Below are positions 24,099 through 32,228 of a stretch of 42,729 nt of DNA, piece after piece. Source of the stretch: Chitinophagaceae bacterium (GTDB lineage: Bacteria > Bacteroidota > Bacteroidia > Chitinophagales > Chitinophagaceae); assembly GCA_024643645.1 (NCBI GenBank), contig JAHEMN010000014.1, positions 1-42,729 of the forward strand, read 5' to 3'. Numbering within the stretch: position 1 is the stretch's first letter; the number at the start of each line of letters is the position of its first letter. The position numbers and the translations under genes were made by a program. Below the pieces are notes generated by a model. It worked only from the letters and a program-made list of their open reading frames with translations. It was not told the DNA's origin and did not search any database.

Positions 24099-24752
24099 TC
24101 ACAGATATTTTTTTATAGCTGGCAAAGTTGAAGGAATCCAGTTCATTATTATCTCTGCAAAAATTAAGGGGACAAAGGAGAAAAAATATTCATTCACTGT
24201 TCTTCTGAATATAGGATCTTCAATTGTACCAAATAAAAAATCCATTGGCAGTAGTTGATCAATCCTTACTGCAACAAATCCCAGCACACATATATAGCTT
24301 CTTACCATCATTTGCCGGTGCGTTTTTATGTTTCTGATCAAAATGGCTTTCCATGCAAACAAGGTAGATAGTACCGCAAAGAAACCTAATAGGGAAAGTG
24401 AGATACGACAAGGTATGCAGGAACTCACTACTGCAAGCCTGGCTACAGAAATACCAATCAATAGTATGCCAAACATATATGCTTTACCTGCAAATCTGTG
24501 AAAATTTAAATAACGCCTACGGATAAAAGGCCAGAACTGAGTTGGGCCTAATATTAAGGTCATCGTTCCTCCAATCAAATGCAACACCATCCAAAACTGG
24601 TTATTGAAAAAAGTAGTACCAAAGTTTTTACTACGGTAGCCATAAAAAAAGGCTATTACATTGTCCATGAAAAAATAAAAGGAAAGCCAGATGATCAGGC
24701 TCCAGAATAATATTTGAAATAATGTCCAGGAAACAGATCGTATCTTATTCAT
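24099..24752 (-). CDS. DUF2306 membrane protein
   Basis: The 217-residue protein has about six TM helices and the DUF2306 pattern: a His in FWMVLHLIGGTMTLILGPTQF, then LNFHRFAGKAYMFGILLIG and the HRQMMVRSYICVLGFVAVRI segment. His, Arg and Gln residues in the helices suggest a possible heme or quinone contact, but the function is unknown. It starts one base after the end of the NTF2-like gene, which indicates co-translation. Confidence 0.85.
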   Translation of the reverse strand: MNKIRSVSWTLFQILFWSLIIWLSFYFFMDNVIAFFYGYRSKNFGTTFFNNQFWMVLHLIGGTMTLILGPTQFWPFIRRRYLNFHRFAGKAYMFGILLIGISVARLAVVSSCIPCRISLSLLGFFAVLSTLFAWKAILIRNIKTHRQMMVRSYICVLGFVAVRIDQLLPMDFLFGTIEDPIFRRTVNEYFFSFVPLIFAEIIMNWIPSTLPAIKKYL

Positions 24753-24753
24753 G

Positions 24754-25248
24754 TCAATCTTTCTTTATTTTCGGATTCTGACCAATAATATCTGCCTGCA
24801 TTTTCCACACACCATTTTCAAGACCCATTACAATAAGATTGGAGCGGTAATTTTCACGCAGTTCCCCTTTGTCCATATTCTTCTGCCAGAAAACAGAAAC
24901 AAAAATAGCAGTAGTTTCATATTGATATAATGTTTCGCTGATGATTTTTGCTTCAAGTGATTGAAACTGATTTTTGGTTTGCCGTTTGGTTAAGCCATCC
25001 AGGCTGATCGGCAATCCATCAATACCATGATAGAACCATCCGTCGGATATAATTTCCTTGCGTAAGCTATCCCGTTCTTTCACATTGGTTACATTATCCA
25101 TAATGGCTCCTTCTCTTTCCAGCAATTTCAATACATCAGGATGGGGTGGATGCGTTCCTTCAAATTTCATGTCCTGAGAAAAAGTTGTATAAGAGAATAA
25201 GCAGATTGAAAAGAGAGATACAACAAATGCCTGCAGATTTTTTTTCAT
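24754..25248 (-). CDS. Secreted NTF2-like/SnoaL-type protein
   Basis: Start at the ATG 25248 (164 residues), with a TTG at 25254 the alternative. A signal peptide ends near TTFSQ, then a single domain of about 130 residues with a DUF4440/SnoaL-like pattern: VLKLLEREGAIMDNV, FYHGIDGLPISLDGL, YQYETTAIFVSVFWQ and GVWKMQADIIGQ at the end. NTF2-like pockets bind small ligands, but no catalytic pair is evident. The DUF2306 gene follows directly after one base, so both may work together in the envelope. Confidence 0.78.
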   Translation of the reverse strand: MKKNLQAFVVSLFSICLFSYTTFSQDMKFEGTHPPHPDVLKLLEREGAIMDNVTNVKERDSLRKEIISDGWFYHGIDGLPISLDGLTKRQTKNQFQSLEAKIISETLYQYETTAIFVSVFWQKNMDKGELRENYRSNLIVMGLENGVWKMQADIIGQNPKIKKD

Positions 25249-25410
25249 AAACAAGTATAATATTGGTTTCGATTAAAATTGTGCCTGGTCGTTTCAACGG
25301 GTGTAGGATATTGTTTTTAAAAGGTACTATTTTATTTATTCTTTTTTCAATTATCAATTCATAATCTTGAATTTCAATTTATTTGCATTATCGACAGATT
25401 TCGAAAATGC

Positions 25411-25442
25411 AAAAGCACCACCTTGAAAAAGGTGGTGCTTTT
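25411..25442 (-). terminator. Intrinsic terminator after the small basic secreted protein gene
   Basis: A perfect 14-bp hairpin (25411-25424 with 25429-25442, loop GAAA on the plus strand), ending in T-runs on both strands. It follows the minus-strand stop at 25483 by 41 bases. Confidence 0.85.
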
Positions 25443-25482
25443 CATTGCACAGGATTCTTGCTTTATGTTGGGTTGTTATTGT

Positions 25483-25782
25483 TTATGACCTGTTTCTTCC
25501 AGTATGACCAAAGCGGCTTGAGTTTCCTTTTTTAAACTTCCGGGCAAACTTCTTCTTATTACCATGTTTTTTAGCGTATTCACCCTTCTTACCCTTGCGG
25601 TTCCACATTTTATGACGGTCGCCGTCTTTATGGAATTTCGATTTGTCAAATTTGCCGTCATCACCTTTTTTAAAAGTTTTTTCGATGCGGTTTTTTTGTA
25701 CTGGCTTTTCGTTTGCTTTTTGTGCTGATGCAGTTACTGATAAACATATCATTATCAGGCCTGCGAATAGAATCTTTTTCAT
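25483..25782 (-). CDS. Small, very basic secreted protein, unknown
   Basis: Start at the ATG 25782, giving a signal peptide cut near TASAQ and a mature part of about 79 residues. That mature part has 22 Lys and 7 Arg against only 8 acidic residues, so the net charge is about +21. It is poor in hydrophobic residues and rich in Lys-Lys-Gly, Lys-Phe and His-Lys patterns, looks disordered and has no known domain. Such proteins may bind DNA, RNA, polyanionic polysaccharides or cell-surface acids. The gene has its own terminator, and phased repeats (TTAAC) lie ~190 bases upstream. A protein this short could be a misread frame, but the clean signal peptide, terminator and composition favour a real gene. 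Confidence 0.7.
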   Translation of the reverse strand: MKKILFAGLIMICLSVTASAQKANEKPVQKNRIEKTFKKGDDGKFDKSKFHKDGDRHKMWNRKGKKGEYAKKHGNKKKFARKFKKGNSSRFGHTGRNRS

Positions 25783-25969
25783 GTGTTTCTTTTTTAAGTT
25801 TAATATTTGCCACATGTTATTCGACATAAAAATTATCATCGTCAATTAGAAAAAAAAATACTCGATAAGTTTTATGTCTCATTTCATAGAGCTCTTATTT
25901 TTTTGTGATTAAAAATTATGCAGCTATATGACGCAATGCTTTTAGTATAGTTTAAGGAAAATTAATTTC

Positions 25970-25994
25970 TTAACCTTATTTAACCTTGCTTAAC
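25970..25994. repeat. Three TTAAC direct repeats at 10-bp spacing
   Basis: TTAAC occurs at 25970, 25980 and 25990, two full 10-bp units (TTAACCTTAT and TTAACCTTGC) plus half. On the minus strand this reads GTTAA-N5-GTTAA-N5-GTTAA, one per helical turn, as in OmpR/PhoP-type response-regulator sites. It sits 188 bases upstream of the small basic protein start and touches the end of the RNase HII gene. Confidence 0.45.
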
Positions 25995-26599
25995 TATCTG
26001 TCATTAAAAAGTGTGGGTTCGATTGGTTGTAACCGGAAACTTTTTCGATGGTATTTACATTGTCCATGTTCTTCTATTGCTTTTCGGTGTGCCAGTGTTC
26101 CATAACCTTTATTGTTATTCCAGCAATAGTGCGGAAACTTTTTGTGCAGCTTCAGCATATACTCATCCCGGTAGGTTTTTGCCAAAATACTTGCAGCAGC
26201 AATTGAAGTATAAATAGAGTCGCCTTTGATGATACAACAATGCGGAAGTTTTTTATAATTATAAAACCGATTACCATCGATTAATAATAATTGTGGCTTT
26301 CTCTTAAGTTTATCTATTGCCAGGTGCATGGCTTTAAATGATGCTTTTAAAATGTTGATCTTATCGATCTCGTCATTATCAATTCTGGCTACTGCAAAAG
26401 AAATTGCCGTTTGTTCTATTAATGTTCTCAGGTCGTTTCTGTTCTTTTCAGTTACCAGTTTGGAATCGTTTAGATGTTTATGGTTGAAATCTCTGGGTAA
26501 AATAACCGCAGCAGCAAAAACAGGTCCTGCAAGGCACCCCCTTCCAGCCTCATCACATCCAGCCTCCAGCAATTCATCCTGGTAATAAGTTTTGAGCAT
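25994..26599 (-). CDS. rnhB: Ribonuclease HII
   Basis: The 201-residue enzyme cleaves RNA of RNA-DNA hybrids and single ribonucleotides in DNA. Catalytic residues are visible: Asp16 and Glu17 in GCDEAGRGCLAGPV, Asp108 in LLIDGNRF and Asp127 in IKGDSIYTSIAAASILAKTYRD. The length is typical. A TATTTTTG box on the minus strand at 26629-26636 lies 29 bases before the ATG. It is divergent from ctaA, whose promoter box is about 25 bases away. Confidence 0.95.
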   Translation of the reverse strand: MLKTYYQDELLEAGCDEAGRGCLAGPVFAAAVILPRDFNHKHLNDSKLVTEKNRNDLRTLIEQTAISFAVARIDNDEIDKINILKASFKAMHLAIDKLKRKPQLLLIDGNRFYNYKKLPHCCIIKGDSIYTSIAAASILAKTYRDEYMLKLHKKFPHYCWNNNKGYGTLAHRKAIEEHGQCKYHRKSFRLQPIEPTLFNDR

Positions 26600-26628
26600 T
26601 TGACTGCAATTTCTTAAATAATACTGAA

Positions 26629-26636
26629 CAAAAATA
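26629..26636 (-). promoter_or_regulatory. -7 promoter box TATTTTTG of rnhB
   Basis: Exact TAnnTTTG match on the minus strand, 29 bases upstream of the rnhB ATG. The ctaA box on the other strand starts 22 bases away, so the two promoters are back to back. Confidence 0.5.
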
Positions 26637-26658
26637 ACAACCTCAAAAACCTTGCAGT

Positions 26659-26666
26659 TAACTTTG
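26659..26666 (+). promoter_or_regulatory. -7 promoter box TAACTTTG of ctaA
   Basis: Exact TAnnTTTG match, eight bases before the ATG at 26675, which leaves a leader of only a few nucleotides. No obvious TTG was found at the usual distance. Confidence 0.5.
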
Positions 26667-26674
26667 CACTCAAT

Positions 26675-27757
26675 ATGGCAAAAGAACTTTCAATGCGATC
26701 TTCAAAACCTATAGCTATATGGCTTTTGATTGGTGTAGGTATGATCATTATTCAGATATTATTGGGAGGTATAACCCGGCTGACCGGTTCGGGACTATCT
26801 ATCACGGAGTGGAATATTGTTACAGGAACTTTTCCGCCAACAAATGATCAACAATGGTTAATAGAGTTTGAAAAATACAGATCAACACCGCAGTTCAGCC
26901 TTCTCAATTTTGATTTTACGCTGCAGGATTTTAAGCATATTTTTTTCTGGGAATGGTTTCATCGTTTTTGGGCCAGATTGATCGGAATTGTTTTTGCAAT
27001 ACCATTTATTGTTTTTTTAATTCAGAAAAGATTTAAGCCATCAATGGTTAAACCGATGCTGATCCTTTTTTTATTAGGTGCTTTACAAGGAGCAATCGGT
27101 TGGATAATGGTAGCTAGTGGTTTAACTGGTGATGCGATCTATGTAAAGCCTACAAGGCTGGCATTGCATTTTATATTTGCGATGGGTCTATTGTGTTATA
27201 CATTTTGGTTTTCGTTGGAGTTAATGGTTCCTAAAGAAAGAATAATTACAAACTCAGGGATAAAGAAATTAAATATTGCAATATTATCAGTACTTATTCT
27301 GCAATTTATTTATGGAGCACTGATGGCGGGTCACAAAGCTGCAACAGCCGCAATGACCTGGCCAGATATTAACGGCCATATTATTCCTCCCGGTATGATG
27401 AAAAATGATGAGGGTCTTCTTAACCTGATCGACAATAAGATCACTATTCACTTTATACATCGTGGACTGGCTTATCTGTTGTTGATATTGGTAGTGATAC
27501 TTACGATACGACTTTATAAAAATGCTGGATCTTCTTTGATCAGGAAAACCAGATGGTATCCTTTATTGCTGGTTTTATTACAAGTAGTTCTTGGTATTTC
27601 GTCCGTCATATTTAGTATCAAGATCATTCCTAATTATTGGGGGCTTTTTGAATGGATGGCACAATTACATCAATTGATAGCAATGTTTTTATTGTTATCC
27701 CTGGTTTGGATTGCTTATGTAGTGAGAAATAAAAAATTGCAGCCCGGTCACAATTAG
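26675..27757 (+). CDS. ctaA: Heme A synthase (COX15/CtaA)
   Basis: A 360-residue inner-membrane enzyme that oxidises heme O to heme A for cytochrome c oxidase. Eight TM helices can be traced. Heme-ligand histidines sit in EWFHRFWARLIG, LALHFIFAMGL, FIHRGLAYLL and QLHQLIAMFL, the expected four. The periplasmic loop after the first TM carries TRLTGSGLSITEWNIVTGT. The length fits the proteobacterial/mitochondrial type without an extra domain. The TlpA gene follows after only four bases, which suggests a shared transcript for oxidase assembly. Confidence 0.95.
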   Translation: MAKELSMRSSKPIAIWLLIGVGMIIIQILLGGITRLTGSGLSITEWNIVTGTFPPTNDQQWLIEFEKYRSTPQFSLLNFDFTLQDFKHIFFWEWFHRFWARLIGIVFAIPFIVFLIQKRFKPSMVKPMLILFLLGALQGAIGWIMVASGLTGDAIYVKPTRLALHFIFAMGLLCYTFWFSLELMVPKERIITNSGIKKLNIAILSVLILQFIYGALMAGHKAATAAMTWPDINGHIIPPGMMKNDEGLLNLIDNKITIHFIHRGLAYLLLILVVILTIRLYKNAGSSLIRKTRWYPLLLVLLQVVLGISSVIFSIKIIPNYWGLFEWMAQLHQLIAMFLLLSLVWIAYVVRNKKLQPGHN

Positions 27758-27761
27758 TAAA

Positions 27762-28535
27762 ATGCGAAATCTATTTTTTTGTTTATTAGTTTTTAATACA
27801 CAGATTGCTAATGCGCAGGATACTGTTGTATTGAAACCTGTCGTCCCGGTATCTATTATTGAAAAGAGTATTGAAAGTTGGTCAAATTATGAACGAGACT
27901 ATATGGTTTGGTCGGCAGATTATATAGCCATGGATACTGGATTCACTCAAATTGGGAAAAAGGAATTCTTAAAAGAATTAATAACAGGGAAGTATTTACC
28001 GGTTAGGTTAAAAACAAATGATTCGACAATATGCTATCAGCTATATAAGTTGAATAGGTCTACCGAAGATGAATTAAGCATTGTAATTAAGTATAAGGCA
28101 TTAGTTGAATTAAAATATTTCAACATGGAAGGATTGCCTTTGCCGGGTTATAATTTTATCGACCTTGAGAAAAATATATATAATAGACAGACAACAAAAG
28201 GAAAGATAGTAATGATAAAATGCTGGTTCATTAATTGTATACCATGCATTCAGGAAATGCCCAGATTAAATGCTTTAGTCAGTGAATATAAAAACAGAGA
28301 AGACGTTGTTTTTATAGGCCTTGCATTTGATAAAGAAGTAAGCCTTAAAAGTTTTTTACAAAAAACAACATTCAATTATAGAATAGTACCTGATAAGGAA
28401 GATTACCTGCTTACAAAATTGGGAATTAGTAGTTACCCAACACATTTAATACTTAATAAGAATGGGTTGGTCCTAAAGGTATCCGAAAATCTGGAAGAGA
28501 TAATATCTGTATTAAAGAATGAATTATTGAAGTAA
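27762..28535 (+). CDS. TlpA-family thiol:disulfide oxidoreductase (ctaA-linked)
   Basis: This 257-residue protein has a signal peptide (NLFFCLLVFNTQIANA) and an N-terminal ~130-residue region, then a thioredoxin domain with active site KCWFINCIPCIQEMP (Cys159 and Cys162). Cys-Ile-Pro-Cys instead of Cys-Gly-Pro-Cys is unusual and the preceding residue is Asn instead of Trp. The cis-Pro loop is SSYPTHLILN. It starts four bases after ctaA, so it may reduce cysteines of heme-copper oxidase subunits or an assembly factor such as Sco. That role is inference from position. Confidence 0.88.
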   Translation: MRNLFFCLLVFNTQIANAQDTVVLKPVVPVSIIEKSIESWSNYERDYMVWSADYIAMDTGFTQIGKKEFLKELITGKYLPVRLKTNDSTICYQLYKLNRSTEDELSIVIKYKALVELKYFNMEGLPLPGYNFIDLEKNIYNRQTTKGKIVMIKCWFINCIPCIQEMPRLNALVSEYKNREDVVFIGLAFDKEVSLKSFLQKTTFNYRIVPDKEDYLLTKLGISSYPTHLILNKNGLVLKVSENLEEIISVLKNELLK

Positions 28536-28570
28536 TTAAAAACATTCATTATCAGTAATTTGACATAGCA

Positions 28571-28595
28571 ATCAATAATCACTAATTTTATTGAT
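28571..28595. repeat. 8-bp palindrome (ATCAATAA-N9-TTATTGAT) upstream of the patatin gene
   Basis: Inverted repeat with a 9-base spacer, 18 bases before the patatin start. It may be an operator or a weak hairpin at the end of the ctaA-tlpA transcript; there is no T-run after it. Confidence 0.3.
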
Positions 28596-28612
28596 AACCA
28601 TATGATATTCTC

Positions 28613-30895
28613 ATGAAAGCCTGGTTTCGTGGATTTATTTATTCCTTTCCTATTCAACTTGTATTACTTCATATAAGAAAGTACCAGGTGTTATTAGTGT
28701 TTTGGTTAGTTCTTTTCAGTGTGGTAAATGGTACTTTCATGAAAACATTTGGTGCTGATTCACTTTTCCTGGCACCCGAATACCTTGGTAATGTTAACTC
28801 ATTCAGCATGGCAATCGTTGGCGCATCGATAGGCATGTTTATTATGAGTTGGAATATCGCTACATTTATTTTATTCAGCCGTTACTTTCGATTTTTATCT
28901 GCTACCACCAATCCTTTTTTAAAATATTGTATTAATAATTCTCTGATACCTTTTTTCTTCGTAGTATTTTATTTCTTCAAGGCTTTTTATTTTGATCAAT
29001 ACAAAGAGTTAATTAGCCCTACTGAAATTCTATTTCTTTTTGGAGGTTTTTTTAGCGGGTTGATATTTATTCTTGCTATTTCGATGATCTATTTTTTCAG
29101 GGCAGACCGTTCCATTCTACGTAAAATGATGCCGGTTATTTCAAATCCCAAATCTTATATCACTCACCTGAAACCAATTAAGGAAGTTTATCATGGAACA
29201 TCATTGATAAATGTGAAAGTTTATTTTGAAACTCCATTTCGTATAAAGGCGGTTCGCAATGTTTCACATTATACAGATGACTTTGTGGCTTCTATTTTCA
29301 AACGCCATCATTTTGCTGCTATTCTTTCTGTATTTGCAGCCTTTTTGTTTCTGATCATTATCGGCTTTTTTCTTGATTACACTTTTTTTCAGTTACCTGC
29401 TGCAGCCAGTATCACTATTTTCTTTTCAATATTAATAGGAGTAGCAGCCAGTGTTACTTATTTTCTACAAAGCTGGAGTATTCCCTATCTGGTAGCTCTG
29501 GTGCTTTTGCTTAATGTTTTTTATCAGCAGGATTGGATCGACCCCCGTAATAAGGCATATGGATTAAATTATTGGAATGAGGATGAAAGGCCTTCATATA
29601 CTAAAGAAGGTTTGATGGAATTATGCAAGCCTCAAAACATTGAAGCAGATAAAAAAAATATGACAGGAATCTTAAATGCCTGGAAAAAGAAACAAGAAAG
29701 TGACAAACCATTATTGGTGTTTATAAATACAAGTGGTGGTGGACATAGAAGTGCAACATTTACCATGAGTGTATTGCAGCACATGGATAGTATTACTAAC
29801 GGTACAATATTCAAAAAAACATTTCTTATTAATGGGGCATCAGGGGGTATGATAGGTGCTGCTTATTTCAGGGAGTTATATTTAAGAAAACAGCAAGGCC
29901 AGAACATTCGCCTGCAGGATAAAAAGTATGTTGATGATATTGCTGGTGATCTGCTCAATCCGATATTCACATCATTTTTTGCAAGAGACCTGATTTCGCC
30001 GGCACAAAAATTTAAAATAGGTCCCTATTCTTATGTCAAAGACAGAGGTTATGCTTTTGAGCAAAAATTGAATAATAATACGAATGGATTCCTGAACAAA
30101 CAATTGAAAGATTATATAGCCGATGAAAAAGCGGCCAATATTCCTCTCATGTTTTTTAATTCTGTAGTTACCAGAGATAGCCGTAAAATGATCATTAGTA
30201 CACAGCCGGTAAGATTCATGATGAAAGTACCGCAGGATACTATTAATACCCCTGCGGTAGATCCGGATGTTGTAGATTTTACATCATTTTTTGCAAAGCA
30301 AGATCCATACAGATTAAGAATGTTATCTGCTATGCGAATGAATGCCACTTTCCCGATTGTTTTACCAAATGTTTGGTTACCATCTGAACCTGTAATTGAT
30401 GTAATGGATGCAGGCCTTAGAGATAATTATGGTCAGGAAACTACTCTTCGTTTTCTGGCTTCTTTTGATGAATGGATAAAAGAAAATACCAGTGGTGTTT
30501 TGATCATCCAGATCAGAGATCGTTCTGCCGGTGCATGGGAAGCGCCTTATTTGTCGGATGATATTACTGACCATGCTACCAAACCATTCTTATTGCTGCA
30601 ACATAACTGGTTTAAGATGATGGAATTTTTTCAAAATGATATGCTTAATTTTTATATAAACAAAAGCGGTAGCCCTGTTTATAAGGTTACTTTTCAATAT
30701 GCAGCAGATAAAGAGGAAAATAAAGCCGCATTGAATTTCCATCTTACCAAGCGGGAAGAAAAAAATATTATAGAAGCAGTTGCTTCCGGTTCGAATCAGA
30801 AAAATTTTAAAAAGGTTTTGGAATTATTCGAAAAAGAAAAGAACAAAGAAGATGCTAAGGTTGATAAAGCCAGAAACATTTTTTTCTTACACTAA
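28613..30895 (+). CDS. Membrane-bound patatin-like phospholipase
   Basis: The 760-residue protein begins with a large hydrophobic part (about residues 1-310) holding roughly eight TM segments, then a soluble patatin domain (~360-680). The oxyanion loop reads NTSGGGHRSATF, the nucleophile elbow is GASGGMIG with Ser410, and the catalytic Asp is Asp599 in DAGLRDNYG. All three elements of the Ser-Asp dyad and oxyanion hole are present. Patatins release fatty acids from membrane lipids. The TM fusion suggests it works directly in the inner membrane. The 3' end overlaps the convergent lipid kinase gene by 41 bases. Confidence 0.9.
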   Translation: MKAWFRGFIYSFPIQLVLLHIRKYQVLLVFWLVLFSVVNGTFMKTFGADSLFLAPEYLGNVNSFSMAIVGASIGMFIMSWNIATFILFSRYFRFLSATTNPFLKYCINNSLIPFFFVVFYFFKAFYFDQYKELISPTEILFLFGGFFSGLIFILAISMIYFFRADRSILRKMMPVISNPKSYITHLKPIKEVYHGTSLINVKVYFETPFRIKAVRNVSHYTDDFVASIFKRHHFAAILSVFAAFLFLIIIGFFLDYTFFQLPAAASITIFFSILIGVAASVTYFLQSWSIPYLVALVLLLNVFYQQDWIDPRNKAYGLNYWNEDERPSYTKEGLMELCKPQNIEADKKNMTGILNAWKKKQESDKPLLVFINTSGGGHRSATFTMSVLQHMDSITNGTIFKKTFLINGASGGMIGAAYFRELYLRKQQGQNIRLQDKKYVDDIAGDLLNPIFTSFFARDLISPAQKFKIGPYSYVKDRGYAFEQKLNNNTNGFLNKQLKDYIADEKAANIPLMFFNSVVTRDSRKMIISTQPVRFMMKVPQDTINTPAVDPDVVDFTSFFAKQDPYRLRMLSAMRMNATFPIVLPNVWLPSEPVIDVMDAGLRDNYGQETTLRFLASFDEWIKENTSGVLIIQIRDRSAGAWEAPYLSDDITDHATKPFLLLQHNWFKMMEFFQNDMLNFYINKSGSPVYKVTFQYAADKEENKAALNFHLTKREEKNIIEAVASGSNQKNFKKVLELFEKEKNKEDAKVDKARNIFFLH

Positions 30896-31754
30896 TATCT
30901 GCTTTTTCAGGAGTTTCAACCGGTTCCCCATCTATGTGTAAGGGGGCAGAAGATCGGTTATTGATACTTATTTTTTCTGTCTGAAAATAAATAATACCTT
31001 TTTTCTTAATATTGATTTCCTTGTTTTGTAATTTATTTATCCCTCCTAATTGCAGTAATGTATAAAAGACAAAACTTAATTTATTTTGTTTTTTTACAAT
31101 TATAATATCCAGCAAACCATCGTTCAGGCTTGCCTTGGGTGCTATCGTAATGTGATTACCGAATTGGTTACTGTTTGCGATACTGATAAAGTATGCCTTG
31201 ATAGAAAAGGTTTTATCGTTAACGGTTATATCAAAGTCATATGGTTTAGAAGCAAAAAATGTTTTTAGCGATAACTTTATATAGGTTATCAACCCTCTTT
31301 TCTTTTGACTGGCGAAATCATGTGCTACTTGTGCATCAAAGCCTAAACCGGAAAGCATACAGGCGAAAGAGTTGTTGATATAATATCCATCTGTAATAAC
31401 CGGCTTGCCATTAAATAAAACCGACAAAGCTTTTTCAGGGTTTTTTGGAATTTTTGCAGCGAATGCCAGGCCGTTACCGGAACCACATGGAAGTATTCCA
31501 AAGTTTACTTTACAATCCATCAGACTATTGATCACCTGACTCACAGTTCCATCACCACCAGCAATTACTACATCCGTTATTTTTTGCTCTTTTATGATTG
31601 GATGTAGAAAAGAATAATCTCCATTGGGTACTGAATGGATTATTTGAAAAGGGATATTTTGTTCCCTGGTTCTTTTTTCAATTAATTGTTCCAGATCTTT
31701 TTTTGCCCTTGTACCAGAGATGGGATTTACGATATATAAAATATGGCGATTCAT
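30855..31754 (-). CDS. Diacylglycerol kinase-family lipid kinase (YegS/DgkB-like)
   Basis: A 299-residue cytoplasmic enzyme with the DAGK catalytic domain. The nucleotide-binding motif is VVIAGGDGTVSQV (residues ~63-74), followed by GILPCGSGNGLAFAAKIP and the C-terminal LHIDGEP motif. Family members phosphorylate diacylglycerol, sphingosine or similar lipids; the substrate is not predictable. It starts three bases downstream of the small secreted protein gene (31758-32177), so both are probably in one transcript. Its 3' end lies antisense to the end of the patatin gene. Confidence 0.92.
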   Translation of the reverse strand: MNRHILYIVNPISGTRAKKDLEQLIEKRTREQNIPFQIIHSVPNGDYSFLHPIIKEQKITDVVIAGGDGTVSQVINSLMDCKVNFGILPCGSGNGLAFAAKIPKNPEKALSVLFNGKPVITDGYYINNSFACMLSGLGFDAQVAHDFASQKKRGLITYIKLSLKTFFASKPYDFDITVNDKTFSIKAYFISIANSNQFGNHITIAPKASLNDGLLDIIIVKKQNKLSFVFYTLLQLGGINKLQNKEINIKKKGIIYFQTEKISINNRSSAPLHIDGEPVETPEKADISVRKKCFWLYQP

Positions 31755-31757
31755 TAA

Positions 31758-32177
31758 TTATGGCAGCTGAAAAGTATACAAATGTACTCTTCGAATACGA
31801 ATGGCAATAGAAGGATCCAGCGGAGCAATAACTGTATAAATGATCACCGATTTTTTATTGGCATAAATAGTACGAAGCTTTTCAAGAGGAATGATTGCAT
31901 TGGTGGTACTGTCTTCTCTAAACAGCTCATTGTCATTCTCATCATAAAATAAAAATGAACGACTCCATGTATCTGGTTCATCTTCTTTGAAAATTATCTG
32001 CAGTTTTCCATTTTTATTCCAATCAGATCTCTTTAGCTTCTTACAATTAGCTTTTTCATCTTCTTTTGAAGTGGATACAATTTTTTTATTATTTAATTTA
32101 ACAGTCCAGGTTCCCATTTGGGCAGTACTTAAGTTTGTTGAAATAAGAAAAACAGCAAGTATATAAAATAGTTTCAT
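31758..32177 (-). CDS. Small secreted protein, unknown
   Basis: The 139-residue product has a signal peptide (LFYILAVFLISTNLSTAQ) and a compact beta-rich domain: WTVKLNNKKIVSTS, RSFLFYDENDNELFRE and SVIIYTVIAPLDPSIAIRIRRVHLYTF at the end. I recognise no family motif. The lipid kinase gene follows after three bases on the same strand. Confidence 0.75.
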   Translation of the reverse strand: MKLFYILAVFLISTNLSTAQMGTWTVKLNNKKIVSTSKEDEKANCKKLKRSDWNKNGKLQIIFKEDEPDTWSRSFLFYDENDNELFREDSTTNAIIPLEKLRTIYANKKSVIIYTVIAPLDPSIAIRIRRVHLYTFQLP

Positions 32178-32228
32178 AATTTCTTTTGATCTGAAGACGA
32201 GGTTATATTAATATCGTTGCAATAGCTA

